Positions 1-11,927 are shown, counted from the first letter of the stretch. The stretch is DNA of 64,000 nt from Echinarachnius parma (GCA_037951105.1 JBAMJV010003035.1:81210-145209), one strand, 5' to 3'. The notes: generated from the letters alone by a model not told the origin. Numbers and translations are program-made.

Positions 1-1061
1 AACTCATCCTTTTTTTGTAAGCAGTATTTTTTGTTTCAATTTAGTAATTTTCCTACAGTATATCAACCTGAAAAAAGGGAGTGGAATGCTCTACATTCCT
101 CACAAATTATCAAAGCAGAAAACAAAGGATGATTTTTGACATAGAAAATAAATATAAAACATCTCTGCATGAATTTCTCTCATCCAAATAACAATATACA
201 ATGCAATGTCCTCAAAAGCCAGCTTTCACGGCCAAACTTGCTGCACCACTTTTACCCCCTTATCTTGTTTGGATGCCAAGTTTCAGGTCATACAAAGGTT
301 ACAGTAATCATGACTCCATCTACTCTCTCTCATTTTGTTTCTGTTTCTGTTTCGATTCGTTCGAGGTGTGGTAGGGCATCGACCATAACACATTTTTGAC
401 CGATGACTTTGCAGTCTTACATCCTCTTGCCTCCAGTCAACTTTTGTGTTCTTCCTGTTTTCACTTTCTCTCTTAAATTCTAAAGGCACAATTACTACAC
501 ATCCAAATCGTTATCTGTGAACGCTGCTTGCTGGCAAGTATGAGGTTGCAGCTGAGAGCCAATCCTCCAAACCACAGAGAAGCAATCTTGAAAGAAGTCC
601 TCGGTTTTGATTAGAGTTGCATTCCATTGTATTTCCCCGGTGCACACACTTCAATGAGAGTGTATTACTCTAATAAGTTTCATGACATTGTTATCCTGTT
701 AAATAACAAAGGCAGTGTTTTGGGTGCATAACACACATACACAGATTGTAAAAAAAAAAGAATATATACATCGGCTGGGGAGGTAGGGAGAGAGCTTGCT
801 CGCGGGCTGGGTGGGCAGTGGCCTTCGCATGGAGATCGTCTCATTGTGCTCTCTCACAATCACAGTCACGATCAGTCTGTTGCGCTCTTGTTTCAGGGGA
901 CAGTTCTGTTTGCGTGATGACATTCTCAAACTGTTGTCTCATCTCGTTCCGCTCTCACGATCGCATTGTGAGATCATGCGTGGCTGGCCAGTAACGTTGG
1001 GCATCTCTCCACTATATAGTCTTTTGTTTAGTTCAGTTTAATAACGTGACGAAGTGTGAAT
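1..1061 (-). other. Downstream of the NET1-like stop codon: probable 3' UTR and flank
   Basis: On the gene strand this follows the stop codon. Only an ATTAAA about 20 bases after the stop (near 1037-1042) resembles a polyadenylation signal, and it is unusually close, so the 3' end is not placed. The stretch 780-1000 is more GC-rich and holds short open frames on both strands that match nothing I recognise. A further coding exon here cannot be excluded. Confidence 0.4.
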
Positions 1062-1211
1062 TCATACCGATGTCTCGTCTTGTCTCGCTCTTCTGATGGC
1101 GCTGCGTATGAGCTGCAGCCATTGCTTCTTGTCGTGCTCGTCGCTGGAGTGCAGCGTGGAAGGATTGCGAGAGGTTGGCATCTGTCGATCGCAGCTTGAA
1201 ACCACATTTCA
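1062..1211 (-). CDS. NET1: NET1-like exon 14: end of PH domain and ETSV C-terminus, with a frame break
   Basis: The acceptor follows a long pyrimidine tract (CCCGCTCTGCAG|TG). Joined in phase 1 the exon reads VKCGFKLRSTDANLSQSFH, matching human IKNFFRVSF and SQSQTH. The family then continues in another frame as LHSSDEHDKKQWLQLIRSAI and RRARQDETSV, then TGA. The switch is near 1156 and fits loss of two bases from an ACAC run; restoring them would give FHTLH, like NET1 SHTLQ. KKQWLQLI is the PH C-terminal helix. The last four residues ETSV form a class I PDZ ligand like ETLV of NET1. In the exon's first frame, reading runs on to 1033 with unrelated residues. Confidence 0.86.
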
Positions 1212-4089
1212 CTGCAGAGCGGGAAATAAAAAAGGGGAAGGTATCATTAGGATGATGCAAACATGATTCTTACTGCATAGAAACAAGAAGATACATTTGT
1301 TCAATAGGGGTAACTCTAATTGGTATGTCATACACATATTTTGGTAGTTCTAACATACATTTTCCATGATAAACTCTAACCATAGCCCAAGATGTTGTGG
1401 ACTTTACCAAAAATCAATGAAACATTATTGAAATAGTGTTTTTCCATATTAGGATATAAATGAGGTCTTAAAGAGATGTTTACAAAGGAAAGCAAGAAAA
1501 AAGGCTGTTTATTTTTTTCAAATCATACCGAATAATAAGAAAGTAATACTTTTTAGTAGGTAAATAGTTTTAAGTTTTTCTCAAAATAAATCTTTAACTA
1601 TGGGAAATTGTCAGGAAACTCTGAAAACATCATCAAAAAGAATAATAATTTGATACGATCGAGTAAGTAATTCTCTTGTGTCTTTCTCAAAATAATTCTT
1701 TAATAGAGGGAGTTGTCTGCTATCAGCGTAAAGACTTCCTGTTTTTCGGTGAAGATTAAGACTTTGGGGACCTCATATTTGGAACAGTCGAAAAACATGC
1801 AAGGAAACGCTGAGATCATATTTTCTCAGTAGAACTTGTTCGTAAGAGAGCATAATGAGGAACGACAGGAAAGACAAATCATAACGAGAACTGAACAAAA
1901 CAAGTAATGTCAGAAATGTTTTTGACAATTTCAAGGCAATATGATAGGGTCAAACACACACAGACCTGCACACAAAGTTAAAGCGTTAGAAAACAGCACA
2001 CACATCGCAGGAAGAAAATCTTGTTTTGAATGTTTAAATTGGGATGATATTCAGGCCATAAGAAATAATGAGGATTTGTGGTATAATATCATGAAAAGAA
2101 GTCATATAGACATGAAAACATAAACACGGCACAAACACAAAAACAGGCCACAGATTTGAAAACAAGCGGCCAGCCATTGACATGAATTAAAAACCACATC
2201 AAAGCACATTCCCAGAGGCACTTAACCACACAGGGTTAATGATGGCTATGGCTAATGATTCATAACAATAACCCAAAGAAACATTCCATGATTGGGGTAC
2301 AGAAAATTATTCAAGATAGTGACGAGAGAGTGATTCTAGTTGTGACAAATATCAAGCCCCCAATAATAAAGTATGCACCTTTAGGCATCAATCGGTCTCC
2401 CACATGGGGCTACCAAGGATAGCGGGTTTAAGAAAGAGGAGTCCGAGACCTTCAGATAACAATATTTGGAATCCAACTCCTCAGACGAGAGCGATGTTGG
2501 GACTCTCAGAAAGAGGAGTATAAAACTTTTGCGCTACGACATTTTAAGAGACTTTAAATTTATTTTAGGTGAAATTTCTATTCAATCGAAAAATGAGACA
2601 GACACTTTGGGAAACGGTATGTATTTCAAAACCATACAGGTGACAAGGTTTTTCAAGAGCAACCAATATAAATCCTTTTTAGGAAGAAGAACTTTACAAA
2701 TATCAAGGAATAGAGGCAAATAATAAGGAAAATATCCTAGAAGTAGAAAGTGGAGACTTACACCTGGATCAGGTTTAAAAATCTTCTAACGACAAAGGAG
2801 GCAGACCTAGAAAGTTACCATTACTCTTTAGAAGAAGTACTTGAAAACACTTCTAATGGGCAAATAATAGTATCCAAGAAAGAAAGGACCTAAACCTTTG
2901 GATCAAGAACCACAAATTCCAGTAAAGAAGCTTCACATTTTTAAACAGCAGAGAAAAGGAACACTGACACACCAAGGTAAACCATGAAGTATTAAAAGTA
3001 GTTCAAGTGTCAAGGGCCTCCCTACCGGCTGACCAAAGGAGAAAACAGAACCGATACAAAGTTTAGGGTAAGGCAGCTAAAATACTATTCTAGCCATGGA
3101 GTGTTTGGTAAACGATAGACCAACGGAGAGTTTAGAGGAGGAATTCATGGTCTGCAGGGGGTAGCGAACCAGTGGCCTGCAGCCAAGCCAGAGCAGCAGG
3201 GGTTCATAGAACTTTACACTGGAGTGGACAGAGTAAACCCACGTGATAGTCTATGTTCCAGACTAGTGGGTGTAGGACAATTTATGCTAAGAGCTTATGT
3301 GACATCTTCATGATCATTTCGTATTTAATCTGATGTAATTTATAGACACATATAATTTGTTTTGGTGGTGTGTATTATTTTACCAAGATTTTTTAAGACA
3401 CCTTTATAAAAAGAGCCTGAAAAGTAAATCTAGGGAAGAATTAAGGATGGTGCAAAAGGAATTTGCTCATTACTTTAGCCAGAACAGAAACTGACCCAAA
3501 ATAGAATGCTTTGGTAACCCACACCATACCAGCAATATTTTTAGGTTACACTGCGAACTTTTGATCCTCTCAAGTTCAAATGTATTCCTCCTACTCTCAC
3601 AAGTACAAATTTAGCATGTTTGTTGTTTATTTTTAGGTTACAGTGCAAACTAGTGATCATTTCAAGTTCAAATTGAAGGTGTGGTGTAGTGAGTTTCAAA
3701 TTAAAAATTCATATAAAATGTAGTAATACCAAGGTGGATCTAACTAAAGGACGCAGTATCAAGGGTAGCAGTGATGAGAGAGGCAAATAGTGAAAACTAC
3801 ACCAATATAGTACAATATTGTATCATGCAACTATTAACTTATTAAGGACTGGTCACCAAGATACTCCAGTTTGAGTCTACATGTAGACAGAGAATGCTTC
3901 ATTGGTATCAAATAGTCTTGAATGAGTTAACTATGTATTAAGTATCAGCTGGGTTAACACATTTATGGACAATTATTTATAGGCCTAGATAGGCTAGATT
4001 GGCTCAACAAGCAACATTTGCAAAATTGTTTACAAAAAAACTAATAAGAGATCAGCAGTAACAAACAGGATATGTGAGGAAACAGGGCA

Positions 4090-4200
4090 GAAATAGTGAG
4101 AGGAAGTGAGAGTGGGATAGACTGAGAGAGAGGGGGAAAGACAGAGAGGGGGGGGGGGGGGGGGGGGTGGGTGGGAGAAGGGACCTGGGAAATGGGAGAA
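4090..4200. repeat. Purine-rich low-complexity tract with G homopolymer
   Basis: A GA-rich stretch contains an uninterrupted G run at about 4149-4167. Open frames here on the minus strand give poly-Pro and are artefacts. Confidence 0.85.
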
Positions 4201-5385
4201 AGTTGGGAAGGAAATTGCCCCTAGAGAATATAACACCACACATGAGAATGATAAGGAGGAGAAGCAACTGAAGAGGGAATATTGAAAAGACAAGTGTTTT
4301 CAGGAATCCAGGAAGTCATGTTAATATAGTGAAGAGTATGCCCAACATAATAAACCAGCAAAGGGATAAGGGGTATGGGTGGTGCACCTAATAGGATATA
4401 TGTTAGAGAAATCAGTGCAAGAGGGCATGTTAAGTCATACAGAGAGGGGGGAAGGGGTGTTAAGCCTGAGAAGAGTGGGGAGGGGGGAAGAGAAGGAAGG
4501 GGTGTAGCCTAGCTCAATGTTAAGATTGGAAAACAGAACAAGGAAGGTGGCAGGAGGTCTTTGGCTAATCACATGATACATTAATAACACAAACTACCCC
4601 CATGGGAAAGGAGGGGGTACCGTTTCACGCCCCCCCGGGGGAGTACAGAGTTCAGTTTCATTCCTCTAATCCCTAACAGATGATCAGATAATACTAGCTG
4701 ATCACACAGCCTTAGAAGGGTGTGTGTGTGGTTGCATTAAAATATTAACACTTTTGAAAGGGGGAAAGAACCTTACGAATTACGGTCTGTTGCAATCATA
4801 TCACATCGTATCTGGTTTTGCAGCATTAAGTGACTAGGCATATTTTTCTTCCAAAATAAGTCAGGGCTACATATAATAAGAACATGAAACTTATAATACA
4901 TATTTTTGTGTTTAATAACATGAGACAAGATCAAGGGGTGTGTTTTTTACACTCTGTTTGACCCTCTATGCCTTTACGGAAGGTCATCAAAGTTTTAGTT
5001 GGCAATATATACGAAAACAGTATCTACTAGCCACAGTCATGTTGTTAACGAGCCAAGAATGCGTAGGCACTTTACCCCCAGCACAGAAGAAAGGTTTTGC
5101 AACTAGTGCCCAAAGGGCAAATATGAAAATCACGTAATTTGAATTCTCGAAATAATTCAAATATTCTTTGTACTAGCTAACAAGTGTGAAAGTATTATGG
5201 TATGCCATAAGTGCATAGGAAAGCAATGTCATTTGAAATTTGTACATTCAAATAATTTGAATTCTACAGATAGGAATGTGTGTTATTACATTAATAGCAC
5301 TTTGGAAAAAGGAGTCCTTAACTAGTGATCATGGATAGACAAATTTTGAATGATCATTAAGAGCACAATTACAATTAATTGTAAA

Positions 5386-5577
5386 ACACTAACAACACAT
5401 ATACAGCAAAATTACAGCACTCGACCATAACACACTAACAGCAAATTTGTAACATACAAACAGCACATTTAGTGCACAAAAACTGCACAATTCCAGCACA
5501 TTTGTAACACACTATCAGCACACCTACAGCACGTATCATACTTGCGACACACTAACAACACATAATTAGCACGTTAA
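5386..5577. repeat. Degenerate ACA-rich tandem repeat
   Basis: Short units such as AACACACTAACAGCACA and TACAGCAC recur with variation, ending just before the donor of exon 13. Confidence 0.6.
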
Positions 5578-5586
5578 GGTACTGAC

Positions 5587-5787
5587 CTGCGGTCCCATGT
5601 GAAAGCGCCCCCCTGAACGACCCTGGACCTCTTGACTTCTCCCCTTGACTTCTCCCTCTGGAAGATCTTCGAGTGCCATTGTCCTGACCGGGATGGGTTG
5701 CCTGTAGACCTGGTAGCACTGCCGTCCATTGCGCGTCGTCAATCTCGTTGTGACCAGTACGTCTTCAAACAGGAACACATGTAGCTT
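5587..5787 (-). CDS. NET1: NET1-like exon 13: PH domain, with an internal frame break
   Basis: The exon opens KLHVFLFEDVLVTTR and continues to YQVYRQPIPVR and ALEDLPEGEV, all strongly conserved with human NET1. After GEV the family motif continues only in another frame, as GPGSFRGALSHGTA (human GGSFRGAFSNSEKA). The break falls within 5631-5656, a perfect 13-bp tandem repeat (CTTGACTTCTCCC twice on the + strand). The repeat shifts by one base, so one more single-base change is needed to reach the conserved frame. In that frame the exon ends in phase 1 at CGCAG|GTCAGT, which matches exon 14. Without the fix the reading stays open to the donor but loses the PH fold. Confidence 0.9.
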
Positions 5788-6172
5788 CTGGCAATACAAA
5801 ACAGCAAGGAAAACCAGTTAGGATAAATAAGGGTACAACATAGCAAGAGAAGTTAGAGAGAATTTGTACAGTTAGACATGTCAAAATCTAACAATTACAT
5901 TTTTGAAACAAAAAAGTAATAAGAAATTAATCTTGTACAATTATCTCAAAATCGAATAATAATGTTTGTCACAAACATGGGAATAACACGATGAAAAAAC
6001 ATGTTACATTGTCATTAAAAGCTCAAAATAAAAAATATCATTTTTTTTTCCTTAGACGTGACAACAAGAAAGAATAGAATACTTAGGATCAAATATGGTC
6101 AACAAATAATCAAGATACGGACAACAAAAGATCAATATATTGTCAGAGAAAGATCAAAGCATGGTCACTCAC
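5788..6172 (-). other. Intron 12 (385 bp)
   Basis: AT-rich intron between the PH exons. I see no feature in it beyond the splice sites. Confidence 0.8.
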
Positions 6173-6343
6173 CGTTCCTTTGGTATTCCTGAGGACCCCA
6201 CCGCAGAGCAGCACTTTCTGGTGGGGAATGAGGTGGTTGCGTTGCTTGTCATCCAGGTACTCTAGATGGTCGATGTAATGTCTGCACTTGGTCTCACCCG
6301 TCCTTCTGTCTACTTCACTCACGATCTCCTCACAAAGTTGGAT
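6173..6343 (-). CDS. NET1: NET1-like exon 12: end of DH, linker, start of PH domain
   Basis: Encodes 57 residues from IQLCEEIVSEVDRRTGETKC through YIDHLEYLDDKQRN to KVLLCGGVLRNTKGT. It aligns with NET1 GVLSDINLKKGESECQYYID, KLEYLDEKQRD and KVLLCHGELRSKSGH. The KVLLCGGVLRN segment is the first PH strand. The Glu of the family HGEL motif is Val here. The acceptor is CCCTAATAG|ATC and the donor ACG|GTGAGTG, phase 0 at both ends. Confidence 0.96.
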
Positions 6344-6694
6344 CTATTAGGGAAGAAAATAATATATTCATTGTATTTCCAATATATTGTTTATATTGAA
6401 GATGATCTATAATGGACATTTTATATAAACATTTTAAGCAGCCCTTATTTGAGTAGCAGCTTGACTCAAGATATGAGGAGCAAATAGATATAAGTAAAAA
6501 CTAGCCTATTTTTAACAGTTGATTCTTCTCATATCAGAACTAAGAGATTTCAGTGTACATGTATATAGTTTTTAAAATGTCATACGAGTACAATAAAATA
6601 TTAATTTTGTGAGTAGGCAGTTTCCAAATAACTTCTTAAGTTTAACAACAGGAAATATGTTGAGAAGTTAACAAGAAATGGAGAGGTAACTTAC
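6344..6694 (-). other. Intron 11 (351 bp)
   Basis: AT-rich intron with standard GTAAGT donor. Nothing else recognised. Confidence 0.8.
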
Positions 6695-6865
6695 TGCTTT
6701 GGGTATCTGCATCTTGTCTTCATGGTCCGAGGGTGTCACCCTCAGAATGCTCTTCATGAGGAGAGGGTACTTGACCAGTCGACTCCGAGGAACGTCCAGA
6801 AAGTTCCAGAGGTCCAGCTTGCGGCTGAACGGGGACTCGATGCAGCGCTCTAGGAAGTCATTGAC
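6695..6865 (-). CDS. NET1: NET1-like exon 11: DH domain, catalytic core helix
   Basis: Encodes 57 residues. FLERCIESPFSRKLDLWNFL and DVPRSRLVKYPLLMKSILR are almost identical to human FLQRCLESPFSRKLDLWNFL and DIPRSRLVKYPLLLREILR. The PRSRLVKYPLLL helix is the third conserved region of Dbl-family GEFs and contacts Rho switch regions, so the catalytic core looks intact. The end, VTPSDHEDKMQIPKA, is more divergent. The acceptor is CTTGTTCAG|GTC and the donor AAAGCA|GTAAGTT, phase 0 at both ends. Confidence 0.98.
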
Positions 6866-7911
6866 CTGAACAAGCAAGAAAAGCAATCGCTTTTTTATTT
6901 AATTTATATTCTAAAGAATCGTTGCTGTATCCAGCATATTCCATAATAATTACGTTTAAGTTTTTCAATGAGTATTTTGAGAATGTGAGCAATATCTCTT
7001 GCAATACAATGCATTTCATATCATTCTTGACTAAATACATTTAGCTCGAGTATAAGAAAAGCTAGGCTGAAGGGATAAGCAACTGGTTAACAAATAAAAT
7101 AAAATATAACAATGTGAATGGCACTGATATTCCCATGACTATGTAAGAAGAAACTAATTGGGTGGAATTCACAAAGGAGGTTTGTAGGAGGTTTGTACAA
7201 ACCATGGTTTGACTATGGTTTACATTTATGGAATGCTGCTCGCATACCGTAAATTGTAAATCAACATTGTTAACAAGTATGGAGTTTACATTCCTTCTCC
7301 ATCAGTTTACAAATGGCATTCCATAGATGTAAACCTTGGTCAAACCATGGTTTGTACAAACCTCCTACAAACCTCCTTTGTGAATACGGGCCATTGTGTT
7401 TGTTCCCGGGGATAATTTGACACTTTCCCGGTACAACGGAATCTGGAGAGCACCGTTTCCCAGAGCAGGGAAATGAGGGTTTTGCAGACACATTGACGTT
7501 TCCAAATAAAAGTTGATGAATAAAAGATTAATCTTGCGTCAAGTATAAAAGAGATACATGTAGAATCTTTTCAGGGCCTGGTTGGCAAACACCTCCATTT
7601 AATATAAACTCAATTAAAGTTGGTTTGAATTCTAGGAATGGTTATGTAATCAAAGGTACCAGGGAGGGTGGAGAGGGGTGAGAGAGAGGTAGCAAATGAA
7701 AGGACAAGACATGTGATGAATTCCCAATCAGTTATCACCACACACCAACTAAATATTATGACTTTATGACTACACATAAATGTTTATTTGTATAATCTTC
7801 CTTTCGTATGATCACAACTTTAAACTATGATATTATACCATGGATGTATTACTTAATGACTCAATAGGTTAAGATCAAACATAATTGGTGCTATATGTAT
7901 TTCTGTCTTAC
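6866..7911 (-). other. Intron 10 (1.05 kb)
   Basis: Its centre is occupied by a fold-back MITE at 7160-7392. The rest is AT-rich with no recognised element. Confidence 0.8.
7160..7392. mobile_element. Fold-back MITE, 233 bp
   Basis: The two ends are inverted copies over about 70 bp: the left arm runs from GGGTGGAATTCACAAAGGAG to TGGAATGC and the right arm is its near-exact complement, ending in GTGAATACGGGCC. The arms include the direct repeat GGAGGTTTGT twice. The flanking ATT on both sides could be a short target duplication. No coding capacity. Confidence 0.85.
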
Positions 7912-8001
7912 CTTTGAATCCTGTTTCTTCTGGTCCAATAGGGCTTTAGCTGCAAGCTGATTGGTGCAATAGCTCACATACACTGCTCGTAGTGTTGGTA
8001 G
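7912..8001 (-). CDS. NET1: NET1-like exon 10: DH domain, AAKALLDQKKQD helix
   Basis: Encodes 30 residues, LPTLRAVYVSYCTNQLAAKA then LLDQKKQDSK. Vertebrate NET1 has LPRLNAYRGYCSNQLAAKALLDQKKQD, so this helix is very well conserved. The acceptor is ATCTGTTCAG|CTA and the donor AAAG|GTAAGAC, phase 0 at both ends. Confidence 0.95.
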
Positions 8002-8291
8002 CTGAACAGATAAGAAATAAATAGCTTGAATAAGTACATCAATATTTTGATTCATATCAAATTCATTGCTACTTGTGACTGATCAATGCATCGCATCTAT
8101 ACAGTGATTTGAATGCATGCAGTTCTACAGTATAATCATGACATGTCAGTATATTTGTGAGGAAAAGAAATATAACTATCAATCTGACCATGAATTTAAC
8201 ATTATACATAGGTTTGCACAACATAAAACACAACTTGTCACAATTACCAGTACTAATATTAACAAAGATATTAAATAACAATATCACTTAC
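8002..8291 (-). other. Intron 9 (290 bp)
   Basis: AT-rich intron within the DH-coding part. No recognised element. Confidence 0.8.
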
Positions 8292-8368
8292 CCAACTCAG
8301 CAGGACCTTTCCAACTGATTCCGTTGTTCCATTCTTTCTTCTCTGGCTTTGTAACTTGCGAACAAGTT
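8292..8368 (-). CDS. NET1: NET1-like exon 9: DH domain, middle
   Basis: With the G carried from exon 8 it reads ELVRKLQSQRRKNGTTESVG followed by KVLLSW, 26 residues. Human ARHGEF3 has LLSQLRDVRKPDGSTEHVG and ILVGW here. The acceptor is CTTCACAG|AAC and the donor TTGG|GTAAGTG, entering in phase 1 and leaving in phase 0. It is too short and split to show as a long open frame. Confidence 0.94.
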
Positions 8369-11300
8369 CTGTGAAGAAAAGAAAAAAGACACAAGAGATA
8401 CCATTAGACCATGATTAGCCATTAAAATGTACATCAATTCTTGTCAGAAAAACAGACAAAACAAGTTTTAAGAAAACAGATAGATATAAATCAAATGAGT
8501 TCAATAACTCTCCTTTGATTTTGTTACTGGTACAACAATTCTGTGAAACGGGTAGATAAGAATCAAATTATGAGCAACTCGATACATGCATATGATTTTC
8601 AGTTTGTGCAATTACACTGGTCTCAAATCATATATCCAGTTGAGCAAGACATTAGAATATCCTCCGGGATTTGATTCTTTGTGCCGTTTCCAAAAATGAA
8701 ATGTAACACCTAAATATTAAATCCTTTTCCCACTTGTATACAGTGTAGCAGTGTGCAAATATAGTGGGAAATTATGTGAAATTTAATTTAAAAAAGAAAG
8801 GGAGATAATGATTCCATGAAATTCACTCATAATGGACAGAAAACAATAATTAAAAAAAAAGCTTTAAAAGAAAAGTACATGGTACCCAATTACGTTAACA
8901 AGGTACCCTGTATTGTCTGGACTTCATTAAGTGACATAAATCTCCAGGCTTCAAATACAGTGTATGGAATTAAATAAAAACAAAACAAACAAAGATACAA
9001 ATAAATGAACAAACATCAGATATCATGAATTTTTCATTTGACAAACTTTTACTAGTATTAATCATGCACATTTACATGTGTATGCCCATTTAATACAGGT
9101 CTGACAGGTTTTTACAACAAATATTTCAGCACTTCCTTCCGACCAGGAAGAGACATCGTTCTGCCCTTGTGACTTAATCCAACGTCAAAATGATACAATT
9201 TGTTTTCATTCAAGTTCATTTGCAGACCATATCTACTGTCTCTGTTGGTGTTATCTCTCATCACCCTGACTGCCCAAGGGCACAAACGCAATGAATGTGA
9301 CGTATTTCCTTTTTGTTGTTACATCATTGAATTTGTTGAACCCATCCAACTTACTCAGAATTTAAAGCAAAAAAAATTTGTTGTGTCCCCCTTCAGTCTC
9401 AAAAGATTAATGTCAAAAAATGATTTTAAGAATATCAGCCATTGGGTTTTATACTTCACAATTTGTTATTTGTCTAGATGGCTAGTATGGCATCAAAGCG
9501 GCTAGTCCACTGCCTTAAGGAACCTGACCAGTGTATACTGTATCATGTATCATATCTCTATGGGAAAATCAAACTCTAAAAGGAAATGGGCTAATACCAC
9601 TAATTTCATTTCATTTTTATTTAACACCCAGGCAACAACGACCTATTGTCGTAAAAAAACAACCAAACAATCATGCCTCCCACGAAAATATTTCCCTCCT
9701 GTTGTCAAGAATGATTAACGGAGTCAGCCCGCAAAAAAACCCAGCTTCCTTCCTCCAAGAGCTAAGAATGAATTTGGCTTTTGGGCTCGGAACTAACATG
9801 ACACACTTTTGGGTGTTTTTATAGTCTTTCTCCCTCTCTCTCTATCTCCTTTTATTTAGTTATCTCTCTCTTAAGCTTGGCTTGTTTTTTTTAGTAGTCA
9901 AACTAGCGACATACAATACACCAAGAACACAAGGGTATGAACACAAGGGTATATATGTGTACGTCATACTCATTATCAGGGTTGTTTATAAATTTGACGC
10001 AAACACATCCTGATAGGTACCATGAATGAATGCACTTCCAAGATTTATTTGTTTGGACTTGACAGCCACATCATTATTATTTTTTGAGGTGACGAGATTA
10101 TCAAAACAAAATCATTAACAATTTTGTCATATATTTTTATTTCACTTTCTACCTAATGCATAACATTAACAAAGACTTGAAGCTCTATTAACCTTCATTA
10201 CTCTCTGACTGAGTAAAGAAAAACGTTCTTGAGCAATTAAAATGTATCCAATTTATCAATTTCTTTCAGAAAAACTAAATCAATTGGCTTCTTTCAACAC
10301 TGTATGAGATGAAACCATACAAAGGAGAATTCAAATTGAAGCAATAATTATGAAAGAAAGAATTTCAAGAGATACATGACAACGTATGAGCCACTGCAAG
10401 GGCTATCTACTTGTAACAAGAAAACAAGCAATTATGCACTAAAAATATACATCAACACAAAAGGAACAATCAGTACCTTCAAAGCTCAAAAAGCTAATCA
10501 AGATGTCACAGACAATCGCAGTCTTAACTACATACTTTTCCGAAACACGGAACATCCAAAATTCCTCATGAGAATGGACTAAAAAATATTTGTCTTCTAT
10601 ATCGCAAATTTGTAACAACAAACGTCATGTCACAAAATTTCAACCAATTAAATCCCATTCTAGTAACAATTGAACAGCTCTCAAGGCATTACTTCGATGG
10701 AGTCTCAACAACTCAAATTCGTCAAGACAGCAATCAGAAATTCCCAAGGACCTAATTTTGCGGAGCTGCCAACACTCATCTCCCAATTGAGAGACCATTA
10801 TCAACATGAGAAAAGGATTAAAGAAGACATCAATAACAAGTGATCAAACTTTAAAAAAAAATATATATATTAAATTACGTCAATGCTAAAGACCTCATCA
10901 TATTTAAGAATGGGAGAGGGAGAGATCATGAAAGATAACAAGAAAGATATACATGTAAGTTGAATGTATACAAAAAAGAAAGAGAGAATGTCATCTACAA
11001 GAGTCAGGATGGGTGAATATCAAATATCAACATGGACGTTGTCAAGCAATAGCCAAGAGGGGAAAGAGTCATTAGAGAAAAACGTTGTGAAGGAAAGAAC
11101 AATGGGTGATCTAGCTTCATGAAACAAACAGGTTTTATCAAGGGATTTGAAGATGAGGTTATTAAAGAGAGACAAATGGAGGAAGAGAAAGGAAAGATTT
11201 GGAGGGTGCCAATTGAAAGTCACAAAGAAACAAAACATTACAAACACATGTCTACATCAGCACACAACTTCTAGGACCATAAAACCATGGATATCTATTA

Positions 11301-11384
11301 CCTCAAAACCAACACCTGGTAGAAAAAAAAAGAATGTTCCAAGAATTCAAGATCATAAGCAAGAGGAATTAAAAAGTGACGTAC
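8369..11384 (-). other. Intron 8 (3.0 kb)
   Basis: AT-rich. Open frames at 9200-9505 and 9531-9824 on the plus strand have no family signature. I see no mobile element with clear ends. Confidence 0.6.
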
Positions 11385-11544
11385 CTTCATGGAGGTGCCG
11401 CAGTTCATCGAGGGATCCAAAGATGATGTTGAGCTCTTCACTCGTGAGGATCTGGAGAGACTTCATGGAGTCCCTGTAGGCCTTCATCACCAGGTAGAGG
11501 TCTTCCACCAGATCAACCTCACCCTGAAACAACTCAAAGATGGC
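11385..11544 (-). CDS. NET1: NET1-like exon 8: DH domain, first conserved helices
   Basis: Encodes 53 residues plus the first base of a Glu codon (about 335-388). AIFELFQGEVDLVEDL, KAYRDSM and ILTSEELNIIFGSLDEL align with human AIFELSQGEEDLIEDL, KAYHDPM and IMTEQELNQIFGTLDSL. This is the first conserved region of the DH fold, which contributes to the GTPase-binding surface. The acceptor is TTCCTGCAG|GCC and the donor GAAG|GTACGT, phase 1. Confidence 0.96.
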
Positions 11545-11927
11545 CTGCAGGAAAAATAGCAATGATATTCATTAGAGATTATTAAGGATTGAGGAAGTGG
11601 TGATGAGCCTTCAGGTGAAAAAGATTGCTCAACTGGTTAAACTAAATATTAAACTTATGATATCTAAAATTATGATTTGAGTCGTTGGGGACAGCGGATG
11701 TACGTGTACACTAAATATTGGTCTCATTACTAAAAATACAAGTTCAAATAATGAACTGATTTTGAGCTTATAAAAAAATAGCTGCAACAAAAAAAATCCT
11801 GTCAATCTTTTCAGAGTTCAATTGAATTATTCACAATCTTTTGACCATCTACATATTTTCCTTCATCTTTTTAAATACTTTGACTTCTTTGTGGGAAGGG
11901 GGTACTAGATAACACTAGAAAGCCTAC
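11545..11927 (-). other. Intron 7 (383 bp)
   Basis: AT-rich intron. Nothing recognised apart from the splice sites. Confidence 0.8.

Larger units (their letters stand above)
1212..5586 (-). other. Intron 13 (4.4 kb)
   Basis: Bounded by GTCAGT and a strong pyrimidine-AG acceptor. It contains a purine-rich G-run region (4090-4500) and, next to the donor, an ACA-rich degenerate tandem repeat (5386-5577). I see no coding exon in 1300-5380. Short open frames there (for example 1941-2123 and 2466-2723 on the plus strand) lack any family signature. Confidence 0.7.

Noticed and set aside
699-929. Additional C-terminal coding exon after exon 14
   Set aside because: No convincing acceptor, and exon 14 already ends with a family-like PDZ ligand and stop codon.
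4030-4293. Pro-rich open frames, also at 23272, 31855 and 62979-63413
   Set aside because: All come from G or C homopolymers and are long only because poly-Pro or poly-Gly codons contain no stop.
11147-11479. 110-codon plus-strand open frame
   Set aside because: It overlaps exon 8 antisense and has no family signature; the minus-strand reading is clearly the DH domain.
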